Source of the DNA: Chloroflexota bacterium
GTDB lineage: Bacteria; Chloroflexota; Anaerolineae; UBA3071
Reading direction: 5' to 3'
Assembly (NCBI GenBank): GCA_014383605.1
Contig: JACNHM010000241.1
Location: 1 to 5,927 of the forward strand
DNA length: 5,927 bases
The position numbers were made by a program, and so were the translations under genes. Positions 1 to 5,718 of the stretch are shown piece after piece (position 1 is the stretch's first letter; each line of letters starts with the position of its first letter). The notes beneath the pieces are model-generated. The model saw only the letters and a program-made list of their open reading frames with translations, was not told where the DNA came from and did no database searches.

Positions 1-220
1 CGCCTGGGCCGCCGGCCCAATACCAGCGGTCTAACTCAGGAGTAAAGTACCACAGTGGCGCCAACAGTAGGGGGCCCAGGGTCAACCCCCCCAGCCCGCC
101 CACGATCCTGGCCGGCGAGTCGTCCAGCCCTTTTCGCCGATAGACTCGTGGCAGGCCCCAGGCGCCGATAGTGGCCCACACCGGACCGGCCAGCAGGAGC
201 CAAATGATGGGTATATTCAT
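1..220 (-). CDS. Small two-helix membrane protein, N-terminal part (runs off left edge)
   Basis: The ATG at 220-218 opens 73 codons with no stop before the window edge, so the gene is partial. The start is supported by AAAGGAGG about 9 nt upstream (around 229-236), close to a perfect Shine-Dalgarno. Visible features: a first hydrophobic segment at residues ~4-21 (IPIIWLLLAGPVWATIGAW), a basic loop (RVYRRKG, residues 25-31) and a second hydrophobic Gly/Leu-rich segment at ~39-58. The positive-inside rule predicts both ends outside and the basic loop in the cytoplasm. I do not recognise a family. It follows a solute-binding lipoprotein gene by 161 nt on the same strand, so it may be a small accessory protein of that ABC uptake operon or the start of a longer membrane protein. 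That role is inferred from position only. Confidence 0.75.
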   Translation of the reverse strand, partial: MNIPIIWLLLAGPVWATIGAWGLPRVYRRKGLDDSPARIVGGLGGLTLGPLLLAPLWYFTPELDRWYWAGGPG

Positions 221-274
221 CTAATCTCGACCTCCTTTGGCCTCGGTGAGTTCATTTGCGTAACAAGAGTTGAG

Positions 275-305
275 GAACAGCCCCAACGTAAAGTCGGGGC
301 TGTTC
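275..305 (-). terminator. Strong intercistronic hairpin after the solute-binding protein gene
   Basis: The arms 275-287 and 293-305 (GAACAGCCCCAAC / GTCGGGGCTGTTC) pair over 13 positions with one A-C mismatch around a 5-nt loop. The ten outer pairs are perfect and GC-rich. There is no run of T after the stem on the minus strand, so it is not a textbook intrinsic terminator. It lies between the binding-protein gene and the small membrane gene. In ABC operons such stems often partly stop transcription or protect the 3' end of the binding-protein message, giving more binding protein than permease. That role is inferred here. Confidence 0.6.
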
Positions 306-321
306 CTGCAACAGATCCATC

Positions 322-344
322 CTGAGCAAAGCCGAAACGCTCAG
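322..344. repeat. Short dispersed-repeat-like inverted repeat (CTGAGC...GCTCAG)
   Basis: A 6-bp perfect inverted repeat, CTGAGC at 322-327 and GCTCAG at 339-344, flanks an 11-nt loop AAAGCCGAAAC. The sequence resembles the CCTGAGC-AAAGC-type repeats common between genes in many environmental bacterial genomes. It lies in the 3' untranslated region of the binding-protein gene, 17 nt from the larger hairpin at 275-305. Membership of a repeat family is recognition by eye only. Confidence 0.4.
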
Positions 345-381
345 AACGCTGTCCTCATTGAGCTACGACCTGGGAGAGTAG

Positions 382-1767
382 CTACGGAGTCGTCCCCGGA
401 ACGATGTAGGACGTGCCGTGGGTCTGGTAGACCGGCGGCCAGATCACGGCGGCGTCTTTCCAATCCTGGTTGGGCTCAAAGTATTGGATCAGCAGGATGG
501 CCGGGTCGGGCCACTGGTGCCACATGTAGGCCGGTACACTGCCATCCGCCGGCAGCGGGTTCTTGCTGGTGTACTTGAAGTAGTAGCGACCCTGAGCCAG
601 GCTGATGTCGGTGTCCTCCAGCGCGTCAATGAGCGCCTCAGGTTCTGTGGTTCCCGCCCGTTTAATGGCGTCGGCCACGATCCATACGCTGTCATAGGCC
701 TCCAGCGCATAGCTAGGCGGATCTGTATCGAACTGGGCCCTGTAGGCCTCTGCCACGTGGTTGGTGGTGTCGTTGTAGAGGCTCGGCGGCAGGCCCACCA
801 GCGAGTAGACGTAGTAGTTGCCATTGGGCACGCTCTCCCAGAACTCGGGCTGGATGGCCACCTGGTTGGTGGTGCCGATGGTCTTCTCTGACGGGGCGAT
901 GCCCAGCTCGGCCATCTGCTGTGCCAGGTTGTAGCTGGTCTCGCCCGTCACCGCCATGCGGATGGCATCCGGCGGCGGGGATATGGCCTGGACGCGGGTG
1001 AGGATGGGCAAGAAGTCCTCCGTGCCCAACTCGACGAAAAAGACCTCAACGGACTCGATGCCTAGATCATCAAAGAACTGGAGGTCTTTCTCGTTCTGGC
1101 CGATGCCGTAGTCGGTGTTCTCGACGATGCTGACCACCGTCTTCACTCCCACGGCAGCGAACCATTCGGCTGTGGCGCGGGAGTTCATGGACGAGGCCGG
1201 GGCGATGCGGAAGACCTCTGGATAGCCGGTCTCGGTGATCTTGTCGGACCAGGTCTCGGAGAAGACGACCGGGATGCCGTATTCGTGGCACACGTCAGCG
1301 ATGGGGAGCCCGACGGCGCTGTGATACTCCCCGACGATGGCCACGACTTCGTTCTCTGTGATCAGCCGTTTAGCGACGGAGACGCCGCGCTCCGGCAACC
1401 CCTCGGTGTCAGCGAAGACGAGCTCGACGGGCCGGCCCAGCACTCCACCGGCTTCGTTGATGTCCTTCACTGCCAGGTTCATGGCGAACTGCATGGCGAT
1501 GCCGCCCACCACGCTGCCCGGCGCAGAGAGAGGCCCGATGCCGCCAATGCGGATGGTCTCCCCCTCCGGCTTGGGGGCCGGCGTAGCGGTGATGACCACC
1601 TCCTTCTCGACGACCACCTCCTTCTCCACCTCGACGGTGACCGGAACCTCTTTCTCGACGACTACCTCTTTCTCGATCACCTGGGGGGTGGGCGCAGCGC
1701 AGGCTGCGATGAGGGAGCTTAGGATGAAAAGTGTTACCAACAGCCCAAAGATTTTCTTACCGTTCAT
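382..1767 (-). CDS. ABC transporter solute-binding lipoprotein, branched-chain amino acid/amide type (Peripla_BP_6-like)
   Basis: This 461-residue extracytoplasmic receptor is expected to bind a small amino acid, amide or related solute and deliver it to a Liv/Urt-type ABC permease. The ATG at 1767 is chosen because AGGAGG lies 7-8 nt upstream and a lipoprotein signal follows: basic MNGKK, a hydrophobic core (residues 6-20), then lipobox IAAC with the lipidated Cys at 23. Residues 31-58 are a charged VEKEVVVEKE-style linker, typical of Chloroflexota binding proteins. The ligand domain begins near residue 72 (TIRIGGIGPLSAPGSVVGG) and contains INEAGGVLGRPVELVFADTEG, the classic first-lobe signature of this family, then AIVGEYHSAVGLPIADVCHEYGIP. 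The gene has its own promoter upstream. The ligand cannot be told from the sequence. A longer GTG start at 1842 lacks a ribosome-binding site. Confidence 0.93.
   Translation of the reverse strand: MNGKKIFGLLVTLFILSSLIAACAAPTPQVIEKEVVVEKEVPVTVEVEKEVVVEKEVVITATPAPKPEGETIRIGGIGPLSAPGSVVGGIAMQFAMNLAVKDINEAGGVLGRPVELVFADTEGLPERGVSVAKRLITENEVVAIVGEYHSAVGLPIADVCHEYGIPVVFSETWSDKITETGYPEVFRIAPASSMNSRATAEWFAAVGVKTVVSIVENTDYGIGQNEKDLQFFDDLGIESVEVFFVELGTEDFLPILTRVQAISPPPDAIRMAVTGETSYNLAQQMAELGIAPSEKTIGTTNQVAIQPEFWESVPNGNYYVYSLVGLPPSLYNDTTNHVAEAYRAQFDTDPPSYALEAYDSVWIVADAIKRAGTTEPEALIDALEDTDISLAQGRYYFKYTSKNPLPADGSVPAYMWHQWPDPAILLIQYFEPNQDWKDAAVIWPPVYQTHGTSYIVPGTTP
1594..1677 (-). repeat. Imperfect tandem repeat encoding the VEKE linker
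   Basis: Residues 31-58 of the solute-binding lipoprotein are four imperfect units built on (V/I)EKEVVV. The DNA is correspondingly repetitive (ACCTCYTTCTCGACGA-like units on the plus strand). The segment links the lipidated Cys to the ligand domain and probably acts as a stiff or coiled, highly charged spacer from the membrane. Repetition at DNA level makes unit gain or loss by slippage plausible. Confidence 0.75.
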
Positions 1768-1983
1768 TGTTTTTCCTCCTCCTTCTTGAAGGGTATAAAT
1801 GTTGTTGCTGTTGCACGGCTGCAGCAGCTTCTTCGGATACACTTTCTTGTCAGGTCAGGTTCACTTCATACACGCTCTCCTTTCTGTCTAGGGTCTTGGT
1901 GAGACCGGGCCAACGTCGGGGATAGCCTTGCCCGCTTGCAACAAGTGAAGGCAATCAGAGAACTGCGTCAGTTAGAAACGCAC
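1768..1983 (-). other. Long 5' leader of the solute-binding protein gene, with a two-codon minigene
   Basis: From the predicted transcription start near 1983 to the ATG at 1767 the untranslated leader is about 215 nt. It holds a small hairpin (GGTCT/AGACC, 1892-1896 with 1902-1906). It also holds a strong Shine-Dalgarno AAAGGAGAG (1883-1875) placed 5 nt before ATG AAG TGA at 1869-1861, a start codon with a stop two codons later. Further down are a CCTGA direct repeat and a CAACAG-rich stretch. I recognise no known riboswitch. The long leader and ribosome-bound minigene could be regulatory, but this is inference. Confidence 0.35.
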
Positions 1984-1989
1984 TTTTGG

Positions 1990-2018
1990 GTTATATCATG
2001 AATTCGCCCGATTGTCAA
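1990..2018 (-). promoter_or_regulatory. Sigma-70 type promoter for the solute-binding protein gene
   Basis: On the minus strand TTGACA (2018-2013) is a perfect -35 box and TATAAC (1995-1990) is a near-consensus -10 box, separated by exactly 17 bp. Transcription would start near 1983. The -35 box begins 53 nt beyond the stop codon of CoA-transferase subunit B, so the transporter genes can be transcribed independently of the genes before them. Confidence 0.8.
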
Positions 2019-2070
2019 GTTAGCGCATGACTCGCTCAGGGTAGGTATCATGGGCAGGCTCAAGACCCTG

Positions 2071-2886
2071 TCAGCGATACAGCCCCTGCGGGTCCAACTC
2101 CTCTCGCAGCAGGCGCAGTTCTTCCTCCATTGGCGGCTCCGTCTCCTCTGGCTCGATCAGAGACCGGCCAGAGCACGGGGCTACCCCTTCGACAGGCTCA
2201 GGGCACCGCTTCAGTTCCCAACCCACTTCTGCCTGCACCTCGGCCAGTTCCACGCCCGGGTGCAGACTCTCCAGTACCATCTCCTTAGCGCCAGCCGTCT
2301 CCTCGTCGAAGCGGAAGACACACCTGTCGGTGACCACCAACTGGGGGCCGCTTCCCGGCAGCCCCAGCTTGGTTCGCTCGCCCGCGCCTCCCAGGTGGCC
2401 GGGGCTGGTTAGGAAGTGCAGTTGCTCGACGAAAGCCCGCCGCCGGAGCCGCATGATCACGAAAACCCGCTGGGCGTTGATGGCGATCTCGCACGCCCCC
2501 CCGCTGCCCGGCAGTCGTACTTTGGGATGCTCCCAATCGCCAATGACGGTGGTGTTCAGGTTGCCAAAGCGGTCAATCTGCGCCCCGCCCAGGAAGGCCA
2601 CCTCCACCCGCCCGCCCTGCAGGTACAGCCCAAAAAGATCGGCCATCGAGCAGACCGAGGTCGCCCCGCTGATGAGGGTGGGGTCGCCGATGGAGAGGGG
2701 CAGCCGGGCCGGTCGGGCGCCATAGACGCCGCTCTCGTAGATCAACTCCAGGGCTGGCGCTATCGTTCGCTGTGCCAGGTTGCAGGCAATGTTGGGCAGC
2801 CCCACGCCGACGAAAACGGTACGGACGCCTGCCAGCGCCCGCGCTGCGGTCACGATCATCATCTCAGAAGGTGTGTAGTCTGTCAT
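2071..2886 (-). CDS. CoA-transferase subunit B (glutaconate / 3-oxoadipate CoA-transferase type)
   Basis: This is the 271-residue catalytic beta subunit of a family I CoA-transferase, which moves CoA between carboxylic acids through a glutamyl-CoA thioester in the cytoplasm. Evidence is a strong resemblance to GctB and CatJ: TPSEMMIVTAARAL at the start, VGVGLPNIACNLAQ (26-39), LIYESG (48-53) with Glu51 aligned to the catalytic Glu of GctB, LPLSIGDP (62-69), FLGGAQIDRFGNLNTT (98-113), GDWEHPKVRLPGSGGA (116-131), LGLPGSGPQLVVTD (174-187), SLHPGV (207-212) and LREELDP near the end. The ATG at 2886 overlaps the subunit A stop as ATGA, implying translational coupling. Residues 228-234 (CPEPVEG) are encoded by a dispersed repeat and sit in an apparent ~15-residue insertion near the C-terminus, away from catalytic motifs. 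The substrate is not determined. Confidence 0.92.
   Translation of the reverse strand: MTDYTPSEMMIVTAARALAGVRTVFVGVGLPNIACNLAQRTIAPALELIYESGVYGARPARLPLSIGDPTLISGATSVCSMADLFGLYLQGGRVEVAFLGGAQIDRFGNLNTTVIGDWEHPKVRLPGSGGACEIAINAQRVFVIMRLRRRAFVEQLHFLTSPGHLGGAGERTKLGLPGSGPQLVVTDRCVFRFDEETAGAKEMVLESLHPGVELAEVQAEVGWELKRCPEPVEGVAPCSGRSLIEPEETEPPMEEELRLLREELDPQGLYR
2185..2205. repeat. Dispersed repeat copy inside CoA-transferase subunit B
   Basis: This 21-bp copy (core CCTTCGACAGGCTCAGG) matches the copy at 3850-3870 at 19 of 21 positions. It is in frame with subunit B and encodes CPEPVEG, the usual peptide readout of this widespread repeat. It lies between the conserved GWEL segment and the conserved C-terminal REELDP helix, where GctB-type proteins have a shorter loop. 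Confidence 0.7.
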
Positions 2887-3803
2887 TGGTACGCTCCATA
2901 GTTCACCGGCCCGGCCCAGGCTTCCCCAGGCCGCAGTCGCTCCCAGGTCTCCTGGCCTATTTTGGCCACGTACTCCGCCCGGTCCTGCACCCCGTAAACC
3001 CACTCTTCTAGCCAGGTCTGCGTGGCCGCCTCGTCCCGGCTGATCTTGTCCCATCGCAGGTAGAATTCGTTGTCCCGGTCGTAGTAACCCTGCGCGTACG
3101 AGGGATGCGCGCCGTAGGGCTCGTGCACCACCGCATCCACCACCATGCCTGGGATGATGGTGCGATTCGGGTCGGCGCGGATCACCGCCTCGTCCACGAT
3201 TTCCTCCACGACGACGATAACGCGTCTGGCCGCGAAGGCGGCCTCTTTTTGCACCCCCAGCAGTCCCCACAATTGGGTGTTCCCCTCCCGGTCGGCCCGC
3301 TGAGCGTGTACGATGGCCACGTCGGGGTTGAGGGGCGGGACGACGGCGATGGAGCCATCCCCATAGGGGCTCTCGACGAAGCGGATGCGGGGGTTGACCT
3401 TTGGCAGATCGCTCCCCAGGTAGGAGCGCAGAGGGAAGAAAGGCAGCCGGTAAGCCCCCGCCAGGTAACGCCCCACCATCCCGAAGTGAGAGTACTCCTC
3501 CAGCTCGATTGTGCGCGGGATGCCTTTCTCCACCGCCCGGCGGACGCAGTGCAGGGAACCAACGCCGGGGTTGCCCAGGTAAGAAAAGACCATCTTGCGG
3601 GCGCACCCGGCGGCGATCATCTGGTCGTAGATCAGGTCGGGCGTCATCCGGCACAGGGTCAAATCGCGGCGGCCCTGGCGGATGATCTCGTGGGCGGCGG
3701 CGAAACAGATGCAGGCGGTGAAGCCTTCGATAGCCACGGTGTCGCCGTCGTGGACGTAGGCGGCGATGGCGTCGTGCATGCTGATCAATTTATCTGAGGT
3801 CAT
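2883..3803 (-). CDS. CoA-transferase subunit A (glutaconate / 3-oxoadipate CoA-transferase type)
   Basis: This 306-residue alpha subunit partners subunit B, encoded immediately downstream with a 4-nt ATGA overlap. Conserved stretches in order: MHDAIAAYVHDGDTVAIEGFT (9-29), HEIIRQGRRDLTLCRMTPDLIYDQMIAAGCARK (38-70), GNPGVGSLH (77-85), SDLPKVNP (131-138), DVAIVHAQRADREGN (161-175), WGLLGVQKEAAFAARRVIVVVEEIVD (179-204), IPGMVVDAVVHEPYGAHPSYAQGYYDRDNEFY (217-248). The first half is closest to CatI-type 3-oxoadipate CoA-transferases; the IPGM-VDAVV-PYGAHPS block is also typical of GctA. The likely substrate is therefore a dicarboxylate, but this cannot be fixed. The ATG at 3803 is preceded by GGAG 5 nt upstream, and the length fits the family (roughly 280-320). 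The ribosome-binding site lies in a small palindrome (3802-3816). Confidence 0.93.
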   Translation of the reverse strand: MTSDKLISMHDAIAAYVHDGDTVAIEGFTACICFAAAHEIIRQGRRDLTLCRMTPDLIYDQMIAAGCARKMVFSYLGNPGVGSLHCVRRAVEKGIPRTIELEEYSHFGMVGRYLAGAYRLPFFPLRSYLGSDLPKVNPRIRFVESPYGDGSIAVVPPLNPDVAIVHAQRADREGNTQLWGLLGVQKEAAFAARRVIVVVEEIVDEAVIRADPNRTIIPGMVVDAVVHEPYGAHPSYAQGYYDRDNEFYLRWDKISRDEAATQTWLEEWVYGVQDRAEYVAKIGQETWERLRPGEAWAGPVNYGAYQ

Positions 3804-3816
3804 TTGGTCTCCAAAT
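3802..3816 (-). promoter_or_regulatory. Palindrome covering the ribosome-binding site and start of CoA-transferase subunit A
   Basis: ATTTGG (3802-3807) and CCAAAT (3811-3816) form a perfect 6-bp stem with a 3-nt loop TCT. In the transcript the GG of the GGAG ribosome-binding site and the AT of the start codon fall in opposite arms. A folded stem would therefore hide translation initiation. With a 3-nt loop and four A-T pairs the stem is weak, so a protein-binding operator or chance are alternatives. Confidence 0.35.
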
Positions 3817-3841
3817 TAATGGGTCAACAACTCACCTGCTC

Positions 3842-3886
3842 CCGCTGGACCCTTCGGCAGGCTCAGGACAGGCCCTAGTCCAGCGG
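3842..3886 (-). repeat. 9-bp inverted repeat enclosing a dispersed-repeat copy
   Basis: CCGCTGGAC (3842-3850) and GTCCAGCGG (3878-3886) are perfectly complementary. The 27-nt loop holds most of the second copy of the CCTTCG(A/G)CAGGCTCAGG repeat (3850-3870). This looks like a complete hairpin-type intergenic repeat, while the copy inside subunit B has only the core. A further degenerate core (13 of 14 bases) may lie at 2053-2066. On the minus strand the stem lies 38 nt before the subunit A start. No T-run follows, so it is not a standard terminator. Confidence 0.6.
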
Positions 3887-3957
3887 CTTTGGTAGCCTAT
3901 TGTGACCGTGGCCAAGTCTGTGTTTCACGGTTTTCAGAGCTGGTCATCGCCGTTGGA

Positions 3958-3979
3958 GCAGTGGACTAGGGTCCACTGC
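3958..3979 (-). terminator. Strong 9-bp hairpin downstream of the amidohydrolase / oxidoreductase tail
   Basis: GCAGTGGAC (3958-3966) and GTCCACTGC (3971-3979) form a perfect 9-bp stem with a 4-nt loop. It starts 17 nt past the oxidoreductase-tail stop codon (3997) on the minus strand, where a terminator would be expected. No T-rich run follows, so factor-independent termination is uncertain. Its arms can also pair with the stem at 3842-3886, giving an alternative fold. Confidence 0.45.
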
Positions 3980-3996
3980 GAGCCTAAGGTGAGTAA

Positions 3997-4077
3997 TTAA
4001 CGCTTCAGCCCCAGGTCTGCCAGCTTGGCGTCGGTGGGCGCGCCGTTTTCGTCCCAGCCGCGCAGCTGGTAGAGTTT
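3997..4077 (-). pseudogene. C-terminal remnant of an aldehyde:ferredoxin oxidoreductase
   Basis: One base out of frame with the preceding amidohydrolase stop, the minus strand reads [19 protein letters not shown] then ADLGLKR and a TAA at 3999-3997. The pattern Y-x-L-R-G-W-D-E-N-G-x-P-T-x-x-K-L-x-x-L-G-L is the characteristic C-terminal end of tungsten aldehyde:ferredoxin oxidoreductases, which oxidise aldehydes to acids with ferredoxin. Recognition is from memory of the family. The residues before it (WYINS) do not fit the family and are amidohydrolase codons read in another frame, so only about 24 residues survive. No ribosome-binding site or start codon serves it. It is best read as the end of a gene whose body was deleted or replaced; an assembly join is the alternative. 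Confidence 0.7.
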
Positions 4078-5698
4078 ACTGTTGATATACCACCCTCCCG
4101 TCAAAAACGGTCATCACTACCTGTGTCTGGGCTATCTCCATCGGCTCGATGGCGAAGATGTCGCGGTCCAGGACAATCAAGTCCGCTGGCTTGCCGGGGG
4201 TGATGCTGCCCAACTCGGCCTCTCTGCCGCTGACCAGGGCCGGCCCCATGGTGAAGCCCCATACCGCCTCGGCCACGGTCAGCCGCTGCTTTGCGTACCA
4301 GCCGCCCGGCGGGGCGCCGTCTCGCCGCTGGCGGGTGACGGCGGCGTGGATGCCCCACAACGGGTTGGGGTCAGCCACCGGGCAGTCGGAGCCAAGGGCC
4401 AATGTCACGCCAGCATCCAGCATGTCGCGGAAGGGGGAGGCGAAGCGCCCGCGCGGGCCTACTGACTGCTCGATCATCGGGATGTCGTCGGTGACGTGGA
4501 TGGGCTGCACCGAGGCCACGATGCCCAGGCGGGCCAGGCGGGTTACGTCGGCCGGGCGGATCATTTGGACGTGTTCGATGCGGTGGGGAACGCGGGTTTC
4601 GGGTTTCGGGTTTTGAGTTTCGAGTTGGGTTGGTAGTTGTTCGAATACAGTGAGCAATTCTCGGTTGGCTCGGTCGCCGATGGCGTGGATGGCTACGGCC
4701 AACCCTGCCTGATCGGCGCGGCGCACAGCCTCGGCGATTTCTGCCATCGGCGTCAGGGGCATGCCGCACTCGCCCGTATCTTCGTAGGGCTCCAGCATCC
4801 AGGCCGTGCGAGCGCCCTGGCCTCCGTCGGCGAAGAACTTGACGTGCCCCACGCGCAAATGGCTGTCTCCAAAGCCGGTGCGCAGGCCCAGGGCGATGGC
4901 TTCGTTTAGGCGCTCGCCGGGGATGTGCATCCACAGCCGCAGGGCCAGTTCGCCTGCTGTTTGTAGATGCTGGTAGGCCCGGAAGGCCGGCGGCCCGTCG
5001 GCTCCGCCCATGATGCGGTAATCGTGGACGCCGGTCAGACCCAGGCGGTGGAGAAGGGGAAACCCGTCGCGCATGGCCTCGACGGTCTCTTCTTCGGTAG
5101 GTGGGGGAATGATGCCGCTCACCAGGTTGATAGCCAGCTCGCGCAGCACTCCGGTTGGCTCTCCTGACTCGTCCCGATCAATGACGCCCTCGGGCGGATC
5201 CGGCGTGTCACCAGCGATGCCTGCTTCCCGCAGTGCCTGAGAGTTGACCACGGCCAGGTGCATGTCACTGCGCCACAGGATGATGGAGTGTATGGGGGCT
5301 GCGTCGTCCAGGTCGGCGCGGGTGGGGATGCGCGGATCGGGCCAGCGGGTCTCATTCCAGCCCTGGCCGAGGATCCAGTGACCAGGCGGCGTCTCACTTA
5401 CCCTTTGAGCCAGCCGCTGGCGCAGGTCGGATAGCGAGGTCGTGTCTGCCAGGGGCAGTTGCCGCAGGCCGAGCGCCCAATCGTAGAAGTGAAAGTGAGC
5501 GTCGGTCAGGCCGGGCAGCGCCAAGCGGCCGCCCAAATCAATCAACCGGGTGTGGGGTCGAGCCAGCGCCCGCACCTCGGCATCGTCCCCTACGGCTAGA
5601 AAACGGCCCTCGCCGATAGCGACGGCGGTGGCCTGAGGGAAGTCTGGGTCTTGGGTGAACAGCCTACCATTGTAGAGAATGAGGCTGGGCATATGCAT
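4076..5698 (-). CDS. YtcJ-like metal-dependent amidohydrolase (amidohydrolase_3 family)
   Basis: This 540-residue cytoplasmic TIM-barrel hydrolase probably cleaves an amide or related C-N bond of a small molecule; the substrate is unknown. Motifs with the start at 5698: the N-terminal beta-sandwich [10 protein letters not shown]; metal ligands in [10 protein letters not shown] (His68, His70); VKFFADGG (Lys287, Asp291); [12 protein letters not shown] (His338); HRIEHVQ (372-378, His376); ALGSDCPV (Asp438) followed by [14 protein letters not shown]; then the C-terminal sandwich [17 protein letters not shown]. Length matches the family. An upstream in-frame ATG at 5785 would overlap the preceding gene by 67 nt; MHMPS at 5698 (or the ATG at 5692) fits family starts, with a modest GAGAG 4 or 10 nt upstream. 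The gap to the upstream gene is 20 nt, so the two are probably co-transcribed. Residues ~358-368 are an in-frame heptamer-repeat insertion beside HRIEH. Confidence 0.93.
   Translation of the reverse strand: MHMPSLILYNGRLFTQDPDFPQATAVAIGEGRFLAVGDDAEVRALARPHTRLIDLGGRLALPGLTDAHFHFYDWALGLRQLPLADTTSLSDLRQRLAQRVSETPPGHWILGQGWNETRWPDPRIPTRADLDDAAPIHSIILWRSDMHLAVVNSQALREAGIAGDTPDPPEGVIDRDESGEPTGVLRELAINLVSGIIPPPTEEETVEAMRDGFPLLHRLGLTGVHDYRIMGGADGPPAFRAYQHLQTAGELALRLWMHIPGERLNEAIALGLRTGFGDSHLRVGHVKFFADGGQGARTAWMLEPYEDTGECGMPLTPMAEIAEAVRRADQAGLAVAIHAIGDRANRELLTVFEQLPTQLETQNPKPETRVPHRIEHVQMIRPADVTRLARLGIVASVQPIHVTDDIPMIEQSVGPRGRFASPFRDMLDAGVTLALGSDCPVADPNPLWGIHAAVTRQRRDGAPPGGWYAKQRLTVAEAVWGFTMGPALVSGREAELGSITPGKPADLIVLDRDIFAIEPMEIAQTQVVMTVFDGRVVYQQ
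4594..4628. repeat. GGGTTTC heptamer tandem repeat inside the amidohydrolase gene
   Basis: Five consecutive 7-nt units read GGGTTTC, GGGTTTC, GGGTTTT, GAGTTTC, GAGTTGG on the plus strand. Read on the coding strand they give [11 protein letters not shown] (residues ~358-368), low-complexity sequence in the loop between AIHAIGD and HRIEH. Three units make 21 bp, so any change not in steps of three units shifts the frame. The style matches heptamer arrays I associate with Chloroflexota genomes. Confidence 0.75.
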
Positions 5699-5718
5699 TT
5701 GACTCTCGAATTTCCCTC

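Noticed and set aside
361..386. Direct repeat AGCTACG at 361-367 and 380-386 as a target-site duplication
   Set aside because: Only 7 bp, 12 nt apart, with no element between them; likely chance.
1768..1842. GTG start at 1842 for the solute-binding protein
   Set aside because: There is no ribosome-binding site before it, and it would put 25 polar residues ahead of a perfect lipoprotein signal; AGGAGG directly supports the ATG at 1767.
2037..2070. Terminator after CoA-transferase subunit B (CAGGGT...ACCCTG)
   Set aside because: Only a 6-bp stem with a 22-nt loop and no T-run; too weak to call.
2071..3654. A 527-codon open frame spanning both CoA-transferase genes
   Set aside because: Residues before the ATG at 2886 are Arg/Gly/Pro-rich out-of-frame sequence overlapping the real subunit A; homology to GctB/CatJ begins exactly at 2886, where an ATGA overlap gives a natural start.
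3105..3797. Plus-strand open frames of up to 230 codons (also 418-891, 1285-1722, 2416-2901, 4149-4616)
   Set aside because: They lie antisense to well-supported genes, have no recognisable domains or ribosome-binding sites, and are explained by high GC content keeping antisense frames open.
3804..3960. A sigma-70 promoter for the CoA-transferase operon
   Set aside because: TTGACC occurs near 3830 on the minus strand but has no -10 box at proper spacing before the start codon; CACAAT-like boxes upstream lack a credible -35. The promoter was not located.
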